Notes: generated by a model not told the origin, from the letters alone. A stretch of 64,000 nt of DNA from CAVWUA01 sp963758025 (GCA_963758025.1 CAVWUA010000006.1:558001-622000); one strand, 5' to 3'; shown: positions 38,001 through 53,000, counted from the stretch's first letter. Made by a program: numbers and translations.

Positions 38001-41000
38001 CCCTGTCCATCTCCGGCCTGGCGGTGCTACCGCTTGCCCAGATCACGTCCATTACCTCCGGCCAGATCGCCGTCAGCGACCTCGACCGTGCCTTCCCCTC
38101 CCTGACCGAGACGACCGGCACGCAGCTTACGATGGATGGGGCGCACGTCGATTTCCCCGGTGTGACCTCGCTCCGCTTCGGCGGCGTGACGCTCACCGGC
38201 GGCGGAACCGTCGCCCTGCCGAACCTTGTGGACATTGACGGCGCCAGTTTCTTCGTCAGCGATGGCGTGACCCTTTCGCTGCCGGGAGTCGTCGCCTACA
38301 ACCATCGATCGACGGACAACTTCCAGGTCCGCACCTGGCGTGCCGAAGGCCCCGGCAGCCGCATCGAACTGCCCGCGCTCGCCACCATCACCAACGGCAC
38401 CCACTACGCCACTGGCCTCGATATCAACGCCCGCGACGGCGGCACGATCGACCTCGCGCTCCGTCACCGCGATCACCGACCCGGCCAGCGGCGACACCCG
38501 ACGACGCTTCATCAACCTCAACGCCGACGGCGCCGGCAGCACGATCCGCCTCGACGCCCTGACCACGATTGACCGACGCCAACGGCACCGCCTCGGGCGA
38601 TGTGGACGGCCGATGGTCCACGCTCACCGCCCGCGACGGCGGCACGATCACCGCGCCATTGCTGGTGAGTTTGCAGGGGGTCGATGTCACGCTCGACGGC
38701 ACCGGCACGCTCGATACGGCGCAATGGCAGTCCTTCACCAGCGGTCGCCTGACGGTTGACGCGGAGGGAACAAACCTGGCCGCGCTGGAGGACGCGACGG
38801 GGACGCAGATTGTCGTGACGCACGCGCACGCCGCGTTCCCGATGCTGACGACCCTGCGGTTCGGCAGCGTCTCGCTCGCCAACGGCGGCACGGTGGATCT
38901 GCCGCTGGTCAGCGACTTGGACGGGGCGAGTTTGTCGGTGCGTGACGGCGTGACCCTGTCGCTGCCGGGTGTCGTCGCCTACAACCATCGATCGACGGAC
39001 AATTACCAGGTCCGCTCCTGGCTCGCCGAAGGCCCCGGCAGCCGCATCGAACTGCCCGCGCTCGCCACCATCACCAACGGCACCCACTACGCCACCGGCC
39101 TCGACATCAACGCCCGCGACGGCGGCGCGATCGACCTCGCGCTCCGTCACCGCGATCACCGACCCGGCCAGCGGCGACACCCGACGACGCTTCATCAACC
39201 TCAACGCCGACGGCGCCGGCAGCACGATCCGCCTCGACGCCCTGACCAGCGATGACCGACGCCAACGGCACCGCCTCCGGCGACGTGGACGGCCGCTGGT
39301 CCACGCTCACCGCCCGCGACGGCGGCACGATCGCCGCGCCGTTGCTGGTGAGTTTGCAGGGGGTCGATGTCCTGCTCGACGGCACCGGCACGCTCGATAC
39401 GGCGCAATGGCAGTCCTTCACCAGCGGTCGCCTGACGGTTGACGCGGAGGGAACAAACCTGGCCGCGCTGGAGGACGCGACGGGGACGCAGCTTGTGGTG
39501 ACGCACGCGCACGCCGCGTTCCCGATGCTGACGACCCTGCGGTTCGGCAGCGTCTCGCTCGCCAACGGCGGCACGGTGGACCTGCCGCTGGTTTCGGACA
39601 TCGACGGCGCCAGCTTCTTCGTCAGCGGCGGAGTCACGTTGGCGTTGCCGTCGGTCAGCTCGTACAGCCATCAATCAACGGGCAGCTTCCAGGTCCGCAC
39701 GTGGCGTGTCGAGGACGTGGGCAGCCGGCTCGACCTGAGCCAGCTTACCACCATCACCAACGGCACCCACTACGCCACCCGTTTGAGCGTTGAGGCCCTG
39801 TACGGCGGGACCATCGACCTGAGCGGCGTGATTTCGATCATCGACCCGAGCAGCGGCGACACGAGGCGGCGGTCGGTGGATGTCCTGGCGGACGGGGCGG
39901 GCAGCACGATCCGCCTCGACGCCCTGACCACAATGACCGACGCCAACGGCACCGCCTCGGGGGACGTGGACGGCCGCTGGTCCACGCTCACCGCCCGCGA
40001 CGGCGGCACGATCGCCGCGCCATTGCTGGTGAGCTTGCAGGGGGTCGATGTCCTGCTCGACGGCACCGGCACGCTCGATACGGCGCAATGGCAGTCCTTC
40101 ACCAGCGGTCGCCTGACGATTGACGCGGAGGGAACAAACCTGGCCGCGCTGGAGGACGCGACGGGGACGCAGCTTGTGGTGACGCACGCGCACGCCGCGT
40201 TCCCGATGCTGACGACCCTGCGATTCGGCAGCGTCTCACTCGCCAACGGCGGGACGGTGGCCCTGCCGCTGGTGTCGGACATCGACGGCGCCAGCTTCTT
40301 CGTCAGCGGCGGAGTCACGTTGGCGTTGCCGTCGGCCAGCTCGTACAGCCATCAATCAACCGGCCAGCTTCCAGGTCCGCACCTGGCACGTCGAGGACGT
40401 GGGCAGCCGGCTCGACCTGAGCCAGCTTACCGCCATCACCAACGGCACCCACTACGCCACCCGTCTGAGCATTGAGGCCCTGTACGGCGGCACGATCGAC
40501 CTGAGCGGCGTGATCTCGATCATCGATCCGAGCAGCGGCGACACGAGGCGGCGGTCGGTGGATGTCCTGGCGGACGGCGCCGGCAGCACGATCCAGCTCG
40601 ACGCCCTGACCACGATGACCGACGCCAACGGCACCGCCTCCGGCGATGTCGATGGCCGCTGGTCCACGCTCGTCGCCCGTGACGGCGGCACGGTGGTGGT
40701 GAACTCCGCCGCGACCGGGATCCAGGGGGTCCAGGCGACGGCGGGCCTGCTGGGGACGCTCCGGGGGTCGCTCGCGATTGGAGCCGGAGCACGGCTCGAC
40801 GGGCTCGGGACGGTGACAGGCAACGTCACTAACGGGGGACTCGTCGCTCCCAAGGGCGAGACCGCCCCCACCGCGATCCTGACGATCGGCGGCTCCTACA
40901 CGCAGACGGCCGATGGGCGACTGGAGATCGACCTGGGCGGCACGACGCCGGGCAGCCAGCATGATGTCCTCGCGGTGGCCGGGCCAGGCCATCCTGGACG

Positions 41001-44000
41001 GCACGCTCGCGGTCTCGCGGATCAATGACTACCTTCCCACGGCCGGCCAGTCGTTCCGGATCATGACCTTCGCCGGTTCGAGCGGGCGCTTCGCGACCGT
41101 CACCGGGCTGGATGTCAGCGCGAACGAGTCGCTGTCCCTGCTGACGAACCCGACCGACCTGACGCTCCGGCTCTTCGACGTGGACACGCTCCAGGTGCTC
41201 GGCCAGGCGCCCGCCGGCGCGGTCGATGCCGAGGTCAGTGAGATCGTCCTGACGCTGTCGGACCCGGTGGCCGGGGCCGACGCCCGCTCGCCCGACACGT
41301 TTACCTTGCTGAACCTGGGGGCCGACGGCCTCCCGGGCGGGGGAGACGACGCTGCCGGTGATTCTCCTGCCCTCCTACGCGGACGGTTCCACGACGATCC
41401 GCCTGGGCGTCACCTCCAACCAGCCGATCAGCCTCTCGGCCTGGACCGAGCGAGACTACGGCAACCTCTCGACGGGCGACTGGCGGATCGAGGACGGCGG
41501 CACCAGTGTCAAGCAGTACAACAACGGCTTCCCGACCTTCTTCGTCAGCGACTTCGACTTCATCGACCGCACCTTCACCGGTCGAATCCGCGTCGAGGAG
41601 AACGGCGGCGACGACGACTTCATCGGCCTGGTCTTCGGCTTCCAGACCGACGCCGCGACGGGCAAGCCCGACTCCTATTACTACCTGAGCTGGAAGCAGG
41701 CGAACCAGACCGTGAGCGGCAACCTCGGCGAGGCCGGCTTCAAGCTGCTGAGGGTGTCGAACTCGGCCGGGCTGACGCAGGACCAGATGGATGCGCTGCT
41801 CTGGGACGGCGAAAACGGAGCGAACATCCAGGTTCTGGCCCGCAACACCGCGTCGAACCTCGGCTGGGCGGATAACACGAGCTACGACTTCTCCATCGAG
41901 TACCGGACGGGCGGCCAGATCGCCTTGACGATCCGGCGGACCGACACCGGCGCGGTCCTCTGGCAGACCACCGCCACCGATCCCGCACCGCTGGGCACGG
42001 GCAAGGTCGGGTTCCTCAATCACAGCCAGTCGTTCGTGCGGTACAGCGGCCTCTCCCAGTCGTCGGTTCTCGCCGAAGGGCGGTATCAGCTCACCGTCCG
42101 CTCGGGCACTCCGGGGCTCCGCGACCTGTCCGGGCGCCCGCTCGACGGCGACGCCAACGGGGTCTCCGGCGACGACTACACCGCGTCCCTCATCATCGAC
42201 CACACCGATCCGGCGGTCGCGCAGGTGACCATCCAGGCGGACCGCGTCCTCGTCCGCTTCGCCGAGGCCGGAGGCATGGACCCGGCGCGGGTGGCGAACG
42301 CGGCGTTCTATCGCCTGATCGCCAGCGGTGGCGACGGGACCTTCGGCGACAGCGAGGACCGCGACCTCTCCGGCGCGATCACCTCCATCGACTTCGACCC
42401 CGTCACCCAGACGGCAACCCTGCGGTTCGCGGGCGGCCTGAGCGACGACCTCTACCAACTGACGATCGACGGGACCGACGGCCTCGCCGACCTCGCCGGC
42501 CACCCGCTCGACGGCGGCCAGGACCACGAGGCGTCCCTCACGCTCGACGTGACCCCGACCCAGATCGTCGTCGATCTGCAAGACGCCAGCGACACCGGCC
42601 GGTCCAACACCGACAACGTCACCCGGGAAACCCTCCCGACCTTCGACCTGACGATCAACAAGCCGGGCCGGGTCGAGGTGGATGTGGACGGTGACGGCAT
42701 CATCGACGCCTCGGCGCACTTCGCCTCGGCCGGCACCTACACGATCCCCGCGCCCGAGGCCCTCGCCGACGGGACGTACACGATCCAGGCCCGCCTCATC
42801 CCGGCGGTCGGTGCCGAGGTCACGAAAACGCTGAGCTTTCACCATCGACACGACCCCGCCGCGGGTCCTCTCGATGGTGCCGAGCGGCCTCGTCACGGCC
42901 GCCGTCGGCGCGATCGACCTCACCTTCGCGGGGAGCATGGACGCCGCCAGCTTCACGGCGGCCACCGTGCTGCTCTCCGGGCCGAACGGCCCGATCACGA
43001 TCACGGGCGCCCAGATCGTCAACGCCTCGACCGTCCGGATCAGCCTGCCCGTCCAGGCAACGACGGGCCTCTATTCCCTGAGCATTCTGCCGGACGTATC
43101 CGACCTCGCCGGAAACCTCCTCGACCAGGACGGCGACGGCCAGCCGGGCGAGCCGGACGAGGACGTCTTCACCGGGTCGTTCTCCATCAGCGTCGCCGAC
43201 CTGGTCGCCGTGTCCGTCACCGGGCCGACCACCGCGCGACCGGGAGATGCGGTGTCCGTCTCGTGGACGGTCCGCAACGACGGCGATGTGGCCTCCGGCT
43301 CCTGGGTCGATCGCCTCTATCTCTCAACCAACGGTCAGGTCGCCGGCGCGACGCTCCTCGTCTCGGCCCCTCGTACCGGGCTGGCTCCGGGAGTGAGCTA
43401 CACGAGGCAGTTCACGGTGAACCTGCCGACAATCGCCGACGGCTCGTACAGGCTGCTGCTCGTCGTGGACGCCGGCAACGCCGTACTCGAAGGGGCCGGC
43501 GAGGCGAACAACACGCTCGCCAGTGACGTTGACGTGGTCGTCGGTCACGTGGACCTCAAGCCCACGATCACCACGGCCCCGGCCTCGGCCTTCTCCGGCG
43601 CGGCGATCGACGTGGCCTGGAACACCGCCAATCTCGGGACCATCGCCACCGCGGGGGGCTGGGTCGAACGCGTCTATCTCTCGGCCGACAACGTCGTCTC
43701 CGGCAACGACCGCCTGCTCGCGGAGATCACCCAGGGCGGCCCGCTCGGAACGGCTCAGGGGATCAACACCCAGCGCACCCTGACCCTTCCGGCGGACGTC
43801 ACCGGCACGCTCTTCCTCCTGGTCGTCACCGACGCGGCGAACGCCATCACCGAGCCGGGCGGCGAGTCGAATAACGTCGCCTTCCAGTCGATCCGCGTGG
43901 ACCTGACCCCCTGGGCCGACCTGACGGTCACGTCCGTTGACGCCCCGGCGCAATTGATCGGCGATCCCGCCCCGCTGACCGTCTCGTGGACCGTCGCCAA

Positions 44001-47000
44001 CATCGGCCCCGGCGCCGGGCTGACGACGACCTGGACCGACGCCGTCATCGCCTCGACCAACGGGGTCCTCGGCGATGGCGACGACCGGGTCCTCGCCCGC
44101 TTCACGCACTCCGGGGGCCTCGCCCCGGGCGAGAGCGATCCCCGAACCGAGACGTTCCTCCTGCCCCCGGCCTACACCGGCCGGCTCCACCTGTTCGTCG
44201 TCACCGACGCGGACGGGGCCGTCTTCGAGAACGGGCTCGACGCCAACAACGCACTGGAGTCACCGCAACTCCTCGACGTGATGCCGATCCCCTATGCCGA
44301 CCTGGCCGTCTCGTCGGTCGTCGTCCCGGCGCAAGCCTCCAGCGGTCAGCCGCTCGATATCACCTGGACCGTGGCGAACCAGGGGATCGGCGTGACCAGC
44401 GTCGGCGAGTGGGTCGATGCCGTGGCGCTGGCGACGGACCCCCAGGGCCAGAATCGCGTGGTCGATTTCGGTACGTTCTCGCACTTCGGCCAGATCGCCG
44501 CGGGGACGAGCTACGACCGGACCGGCCAGGTCCGGGTGCCCGACGGGCTGACGGGGACGTTCTATGTCGTCGTCAAGGCCGGGCGGAAGTTCGATACCAA
44601 CGCGGGCGGGCCGTTCGAGTTTGTCCACGACGACAACAACATCGGCGTCTCGGCGGCGTTCCCGATCGTTCTCTCGCCGCCGCCGGACCTCGCCGTGACC
44701 GAGGTCGTCGCGCCGCCGTCGGCCGTCGAGGGGTCGCTCATCGACGTCTCGTGGACCGTCGTCAATCAAGGGACGGGCGACGCCGAAGGGACGTGGACCG
44801 ATGTCGTTTACCTCCAGCGCGCCGGGAACCCCGCGGCCCCCAAGGTCGAACTCGGCCGCTTCACGTACGACGAGCCGGTCCCCAGCGGCATCTCGTACGT
44901 CCGCTCCGAGGCCGTGCGGTTGCCGTCGCAGATCAACGATCTCTACCGCGTCTTCGTCACCGCGAACTTCGAGGGCACGCTCTACGAGCACGGCGCGACC
45001 GCCAACAACACGCGAGGGGCGACCACCGAGATCACCGTCGGCGTGCAGCCCCGGCCCGACCTTCAGATCGAGGAGGTCGTCGCCCCCGCTCAGATCGACG
45101 CGGGAGGCACCCTGAACGTCGAGTTCCTCGTCCGGAACCAGGGAACGGTGGCGACCTCCACGCCCCAGTGGTTTGACCGCGTCTATCTCTCGCTCGACGA
45201 CAAGGTGACCGTGGACGACATCCTCATCGAGGAGGTCCGGAACCAGTCGGCGCTCGCGCCGGGCGAAAGTTACCGGACGGTCACCCGGTCGATCGTCGTG
45301 CCGAAGCGGTTCCGCAACGAGGTCCACATCCTCGTCGTGGCCGACGCGCGCGGCCAGGTCGAGGAATGGCCGAACGACCAGAACAACCTGTTCGACCATC
45401 CCCTCTTCGTGGTCCCCGCCCCCTTGCCCGACCTGGTGACGGGGGAGGTGGTCGCGCCTTTGCAGGCGGTGGACGGTTCGACGATCGAGGTGCGCTACAC
45501 CGTCACGAACCTCGGCAAGGGGGCCACCGACGTCGCCGACTGGATCGATACGATCTGGCTCGCCCGCGACAAGAACCGGCCGCATCCGTCGCAGGGAGAC
45601 GTTCTGCTGGCGACCGTGGCGCACACCGGGGCGCTGGCCCCGGGGGCCGGGTACGACCAGGTCGCGCAGGTCACGCTGCCGACGAACCTCGACTCGGGCA
45701 CCTACTACCTCATCCCCTGGAGCGACCCCTACGACGTCGTGCTCGAGGACACGCTGGCCGTCAACACGAACCCCGACGACCCCAACGAGTTCGACAACAA
45801 CAACTACAAGGCCCGCGCCATCGACATCATCGGCGCCCTGCCCGACCTGGTGGTGACCTCCGTCGTCGCGCCGGCTCAGGCGAAGGGGGGCACGGCGTTC
45901 CACGTGAGCTGGACCGTCGAGAACACCGGCACGGGCCAGGCCCGGCCGGGCGGCTGGATCGACCGCGTTTACCTCTCACCCGTTCCCGACCCCCGCCCGC
46001 AGGAGATCAAGGACCTCATCCTGGCCGAGGTCCGCCGCACCGACCCGCTCGCGCCCGGCCAGCGGTACACGGCATCGATCGACATCACGCTTTCGCCCTC
46101 GGCCGTCGGCCAGTATGTCGTCGTGGTCACCGACGACAAGGGGGCCGGGGCCTTCCCTGACTACGTCGTCCGCGAGGTGACCGAGGCGAACAACCTCCGC
46201 GCCTCGGCCTCGTTGGTGACGCCCGTCCCGGCCGATCTGGTCGTCACCAACGTCGTGATCCCGGCGGTCAACTACTCGGGCGAGAAGACGACGATCCGCT
46301 ACACCGTCACCAACGTCGGCCAGAATCCCGTCTGGGCCGGGACCCAGTACTGGAAGGACTTCATCTGGATCTCGGCCGACCCGAGCTTCATCCGGACGCG
46401 GGCCTCGTACCTGGGCGAGACGATCTACGCGCCCGACCACCCCATCCAGCCGGGCGAGAGCTACGACGTCACCTTCGAGGCCACGCTGCCTCGGGGGACG
46501 CGGGGCGACTACTACCTGTATATCCACCACGACGCCCACAACGACTACAACCCGTTCCTCTTCCCGTACCTCGCCCGCGTCCTGCTGACCGACTGGTGGC
46601 CGGCCGACTCGGGCTCGAACGCCAGTTGGATCGACCACTTCTCGCGATGGGCCTTCGAGGACCCGACCAACAACCTGTCGATCACGCCGATGGAGGTCAC
46701 CTACCGCGAGCCCGACCTGGAATTCACGAGGCTGGAGGTCCCGGCGGGGGCGACCTCGGGGCAGTCGATCGAGGTGCCGTTCACGGTGACGAACACCGGC
46801 ACCCGCGCCACGCGCACATCGGCCTGGGTCGATCGGCTGTTCCTCTCCCTGGACCCCTCGCTCGACGCGGGCGACCTCTACCTCGACACCGTCTCCCGCT
46901 CCGGCGCGGTCGGGATCGGCGAATCGTATGACGGCACGTTCCATGCCCGCCTGCCGGACGGGATCGAGGGGACGTTCTACCTGCTCGCCTTCGCCGACGC

Positions 47001-50000
47001 CGCCGCGGAGCTGGACATCTTCGGCCAGAGCACCATCGGCTTCAACCTGCTCGGCGTGAAGTTCCAGAGCGGAAACATCCTGGCTCCGTGGGACCTTGCC
47101 TCCGTCAACGAGCGGATCATCGCGCAGGGCGCGGTGGGTGAGTACCAGGACGAGGGGAACAACATCGTCGCCACGGCCCTCCCCGTCACGCTGGCCGACC
47201 CGCCCGACCTCCGCGTGACCGCGATCGTCGCCCCCGCGCGCGACCCGCGGCCAGTCGATCGACCTCACTTACACCGTCACCAACCTCGGCGGCGCCACGC
47301 CCTCGACGCAGGCCCGGTGGGACGACCTGATCTACTTCTCGCGCGACCGCAATCTCGACCTGAAAGCCGACCGCTATCTGGCCGTCCGGACGCCGCGCGT
47401 CCGGCCTCGGCGCCGGGGAGAACTACACGGTCAACACGAGCGTGATCGTCCCGAACGACCTGATCGGCCCGTATTACCTCTTCGTCGTCACCGACCCGGC
47501 GCGGAACCTGGTCATCGGCAACGTGTTCGAGGGGAACGACCTCCGCGAGATCAACAACGACCGGCCGAGCGACGTCCCGGTCGTGATCGAGAACCCGCCG
47601 GCCTCGGACCTGGAGGTCGCGGACATCGCGATCCCGCCAACGGCCCGCGCCGGCGAGCCGATCCACGTGAGCTGGACGGTTCACAACCAGAGCGGCCAGG
47701 CGGCCAGCGGGAGCTGGTCCGACGCGGTGTACCTCTCCACCGACGCGACGTGGGACATCGGCGACCGCCCGATGGGCCGGGCGACCTTCGCCGGGACGCT
47801 CCAGCCCGACGGCACCTACACCCTGTCTCTCGACACGACCCTACCCGCCGCCACGCCGGGCCAGTACCGCATCATCGTCCGGGCCGACATCTTCAACCAG
47901 GTGTTCGAGGACGAGGCCGACGCGAACAACACGACCGCCTCGCCCGACGCGCTGGCCGTCTCGGTGGACGAGTTGGTTCTGGGCGTCCTCCGGGCCACGA
48001 CGCTGAACACGGGCCAGTCGCGGCTCTACCAGGTGACGGTCCCCCTCGGCGCGACGCTGAAGGTGACGCTCAGCACGAGCGCGGCCGGCGCGTCCAACGA
48101 GCTGTTCCTCCGCCACGGCGCGGCCCCCACCAGCGCCCTGTACGACGCCGCCTACCAGGGGGCGCTGGCCGCGACCCAGACAGCCGTCATCCCCTCGACC
48201 GAGCCGGGCGTCTATTACATCCTCGTCCGCGGCTTCAACGAGCCGGCCTCGGACACGCCGATCACGATCCTGGCCGAGCTGGTGCCGCTGGCCATCACCG
48301 ACGTCCGCACCGACTTCGGCGGCGACGGCCGGTTCGTGACCACCACCATCGAGGGCGCGCGGTTCCACGAGTCGGCCATCGTCAAGTTGATCCGCCCCGG
48401 GTTCGCCGAGTACGAGCCGGTCGCGTACGAGGTGCTCGACAGCACGCGCATCCGCGCGACCTTCGACCTGACGAACGCCCCGCACGGCCTGTACGACCTC
48501 ACGGTCATCAACCCCGGCGGCGAGCGGGCCATCGTGCCCTACCGGTTCCAGGTCGAGCGGGCGATCGAGCCCGAGGCGACGATCGGCCTCGGCGGTCCCC
48601 GCGTGATCCTGGCCGGCGATACCGGCACCTACAGCGTGGCGATCCAGAACCTCGCCAACCTCGACGCGCCTTATATCGTCTTCAACGTGGGCATCCCCGA
48701 GATGGGGATCAACGAATTCGTGTACAACCTGCCCTACGTGCAGTTCTTCTCGAATCTCCGGGGGGCACCGCCGCAGGGCGGGCTGGACGATGTGCCGTGG
48801 TCGAGCCTCGACTCGGCCATCAACGCCACCGGCACGATCACCGCCAGCGGCACGGTCTTCGACCTGGCGGCCGACGGCTTCACCGGCTTCACGTTCAACG
48901 TCACGACCTACCCCGGCCTGAAGGAGCTGCACGACCGGAACTTCGAGGAGCTGCGCGCCAAGCTCTACGCGATGCGGCCCGACCTGGCCGATCAGGGCGT
49001 CCTCGATGACGGCCCCGAGGGGCTCGACCTCTTCTTCCCCGGCCTCTATGCCCTCTGGTCCCTCTTCGGCGACATCCCGGACATCTTCACCATCCCGTTC
49101 ATCCCGTTCCAGTTCCACGTCGTCGCCTCGGCGACGGCCCTGACCCGGGAGCAATTCGTGGCGCGGTCGCTCGCGGACGCCGAGACGCTCCGCCTGTCCG
49201 TGCTCGCCGACCCCACCGCCTCGTCCGCCCTGTCCGTGCTCGCCGCCGACTCCTCGGTCTGGGGCCAGATGTATCTGGCGAGCCTCGAAGAGACCGGCCT
49301 GCTGCGGCCCGACGGGGACATCCCGCCGATCCGCGAGCAGCCCCTGATCGTCAGCCTCGCCGCGACCCTGGCCACCGGCATCCTCGCCGGCCCGGCCGGC
49401 TCCACCGAGCGGACCTCCGGCAGCCTGGCCGACTTCTTCGCCCAGGTCAAGGCCTGGTACGGCGACCGTCCCGGCACCGAGACCCCGTACGACTCCGACC
49501 CGCCGATCCGGCTGATCGACAACATCGCCAACCCCGTGCCGTTGCTGCCGACGTACGACCAGTACGACCTCGGTCTGTCGAGCCCGACGGCGTTCCAGAC
49601 GTTCCGCGTCTTCGTGCCCTGGATCGGCTGGGCGGAGCGGAGCCGCCTGCCGGCCGACTTCCAGATCACCGGCGCGCCGTTCTCCGGCGGCGATCCGTTC
49701 GATCCGCTCAACCTGGCGAAGTACCTCACCGGCACGGCCCCCAACACCGGCCTCGCCTCGCTCGTCGGCCCGTTCACCGCCGAGACCGGCGGCTTCGTCC
49801 CGCGAGGCGAGCCGCTGCCCTACACCGTGTACTTCCAGAACGACCCGGCCTCGTCCACCCACGTCAACGAGGTCCGCGTCGTGACGGCCCTCGACGCCGA
49901 CCTCGACCCGCGCTCGTTCCGCCTGGGCGACCTGAAGATCGGCGATATCAGCGTCCACATCCCCGCCGGCCGCGGCCTCTTCCAGGGGGACTTCGACTTT

Positions 50001-53000
50001 GTCGCGACCAAGGGATTCATCCTCCGCGTCAGCGCGGGGGTCGACCTCGTCCGCAACGAGGCGACCTGGCTCCTCCAGGCGATCGACCCCCTGACCGGCG
50101 AGCTGCTCCAGGACCCGACCCGCGGCCTGCTGCCGCCGAACAACGCGGCCGGCTCGGGCGCCGGGTTCGTCACCTACACGATCCTGCCGCTCGACGACGC
50201 CCCGACCGGGACGGTCATCGAGGCCAGCGCCGCGCGTCCTGTTCGACAATGCCCCGCCCGAGGACACGACGCTCCTGCGCCAGGTGCTCGACGCCGCCGC
50301 GCCCGCAGACCACCCTGACATCCGAGCGGCTCACGCCCTCGTCGAATAGCTACCGCGTCCAATGGAACGCGGTTGACGACGCGGGCGGCTCGGGCGTGCG
50401 GCACGTGACGCTCTACGTCGCCGTGGATGGCGGCGGCTTCCAGGTCTGGCGACGGCAGGTCGAGGACGCCTCGGGTCAGGCGGTCTTCGAAGGGGAGCCG
50501 GGACATTCCTACGAGTTCCTCGCCCTGGCGACCGACCTCGCGGGCAATCGCGAGGTGCCGCCGTTCGGCGCCGACGCCGAGGACGACGGGTCGAGCGTCA
50601 ACCTCGGCCAGCTGCCGACCGTGCCCGAGACCACGCCGCCGAACTTCGGCATCGAGCCGGAGCCAAGCCCCGACCCGTCGACCAACCCGCTGTTCATCGA
50701 GGCCGAGAGTCAGATCCCCGCCGCCCCGCCGGAGGTCCGCCCCTCCGAGTTCGAGACGGTGCTCCGGCCCTTCACGGCCCACGCCTTCGCCACCGGCATC
50801 CCGACCAGCGGCGCCGGGATCGGCCCGCTGGCGCTGGCGCAGGCGCCCGACGGCTCGATCCTCGTCAGCGGCGGCGTGGCGCGGAACCAGCTCTACCGCT
50901 TCGGTCTGGAAGGCGGGGTCAGCGACGTTCCACTCGTCACCCTGGACGACCCGATCTACGGCATGGCCTTCGACAGCCAGGGCCGCCTCTGGGCGACGAC
51001 CGGCGGCGGGCCGCTGCTCCAGCTCGATCCCGAGACCGGCTCGATCCTCGCCCGCTACGGCGACGGTCTGACGATGGCCCTCGCCGTCGAGCCGGGGACC
51101 GACCGGATCTTCGTCTCGTCACGCGGCGGGATCGAGATCTTCGACCCGACCAATGAGACGTTCACGCGCTACAGCCGCGACCGCAACCTCCGCGTCGGTT
51201 CGCTCGCGTTTGATTCCAGCGGCACGCTCTGGGCCGTCACCTGGCCGGACCGCCGCCAGGTCGTCCGCTTCAACGACCGGGCGCGCGCCGAGGTGGTGCT
51301 CACGTTCGACAGCGACCTGGACTCGATCGCCTTCGGCCAGCCGAACACGCCGCTGCGCGACCTCCTGTTCGTCTCCCACAACAGCGGCGCCGGCACCTCC
51401 CCCGGCACGCCAGACCCGACGAACAGCGTCCTGACGATGGTGGACCTCGCCACGCTCCGCCGCGTGGACATCGCCAACGGCGGCACGCGCGGCGACTCGC
51501 TGATCACCACCCGGGACGGCCGCATCCTGCTCAGCCAGTCGAACCAGGTGGACGTGATCAACCCGCTGGTGGCTCCTTCGGTCGTGGCGACCACGCCCCC
51601 CGAGGGGGGCCTGGTCGCGCTGCCGCTCTCGCTGCTGGGCGTCACGTTCGACCAGGACATGTACGTCGGCGAGGCGAGCGATGCGGACTCGGTCCTCAAC
51701 CCCGCCAACTACACGCTCACGGCGGCCGACGGAACCCCCTTGCCGATCCTTCAGGTGATCTACGATTCCGAGACCCGCACGGCCCTGCTCGTCGCCCGAG
51801 GGGTTGACCATCGGCGCGTACACGCTGGTCGTCCACGACACGATCCGCAGCGCCGGCGGTCTCGATCTGGCCTCGGAGTTCACCACCCACTTCACCGCCA
51901 TCAGCGACTTCTCGCCTTACGTCGCCATCGCGTATTGCCCGCTCGCGGATGAACCGCGTGGACCGCACGGTCTCGTACGAGGTCGTGGTCACCAACGCCG
52001 GCGAGGTGAACCTCCTGCTCCCGCTGCTCCTGGCCCTCGACCCGTCCCAGGGCTACGACGGCGTTCCGCTCGGTGCCGAGTCGAATAACCAGGACGGGCG
52101 CTACTACATCAGTCTGGCGGCCAATCTTCCCGACGGCGTTCAGCTCGCTCCCGGCCAGAGCACGACCGGCCGGACCATCACCGTCTATCAGCCCGACCTG
52201 CGTCGGGTCGAGTTCACCACGGGCGTCTCCGCCCTGGCGACGGTCAACGCGGCGCCGGTGTTCGACTCCACCGCCGGTCACGCAGGCTCAGGTCGGACAA
52301 CCCTACAGCTACCAGGCCCAGGCCCACGATCCGGATGGGTCGATCGGCCTGGTTTATCTGCTCTACAGCGGGCCGGCGGGGCTGACCGTCGACCCGTCCA
52401 GCGGGCTCGTCTCCTGGGTGCCAACCCCGGAGAGCCCGGCCACAGGCGAGCGTCGTCCTGTACGCCTACGACACCCGGGGCGGGCGTGGCGTTCAGCGGT
52501 TTACCATCACCGTCGAGGGGGGCAATCACGCCCCCGTCATCGGGAACCTGCCCCGTCAGATCACCCGCTCCGAGGGCCAGGCGCTCGCGTTGCCGGTCCC
52601 GGTGTCGGACGCCGACGGCGACCCGCTGGTCTCCTGGATGGACGGCCTGCCGGCGGGCGCCTCGTACGACTCCTCCCGCCACCTCCTGCTCTGGACCCCC
52701 GGCTTCGATCAGGCCGGGACCTACGCGAACATCGTGATCCACGTCAGCGACGGGACCGCCGAGGCCCGCGCGAGCCTGACGATTCTCGTCGCCCCCACGG
52801 ATCGCGGCCCCGAACTCACCCCGCCCGCCGACCGGGCCCTCCGCGAAGGGGACCGGCTCCGCCTCTACCTCGACGGCGGCGACCCCGACGGCGACCCGGT
52901 CACGTATTCCGCGGACAACCTGCCGGCGGGCGCGTCACTCAACCCGATCACCGGCCTGTTCGACTGGCCGGTCGGCTACGCGCAGGCCGGAACGCATACG

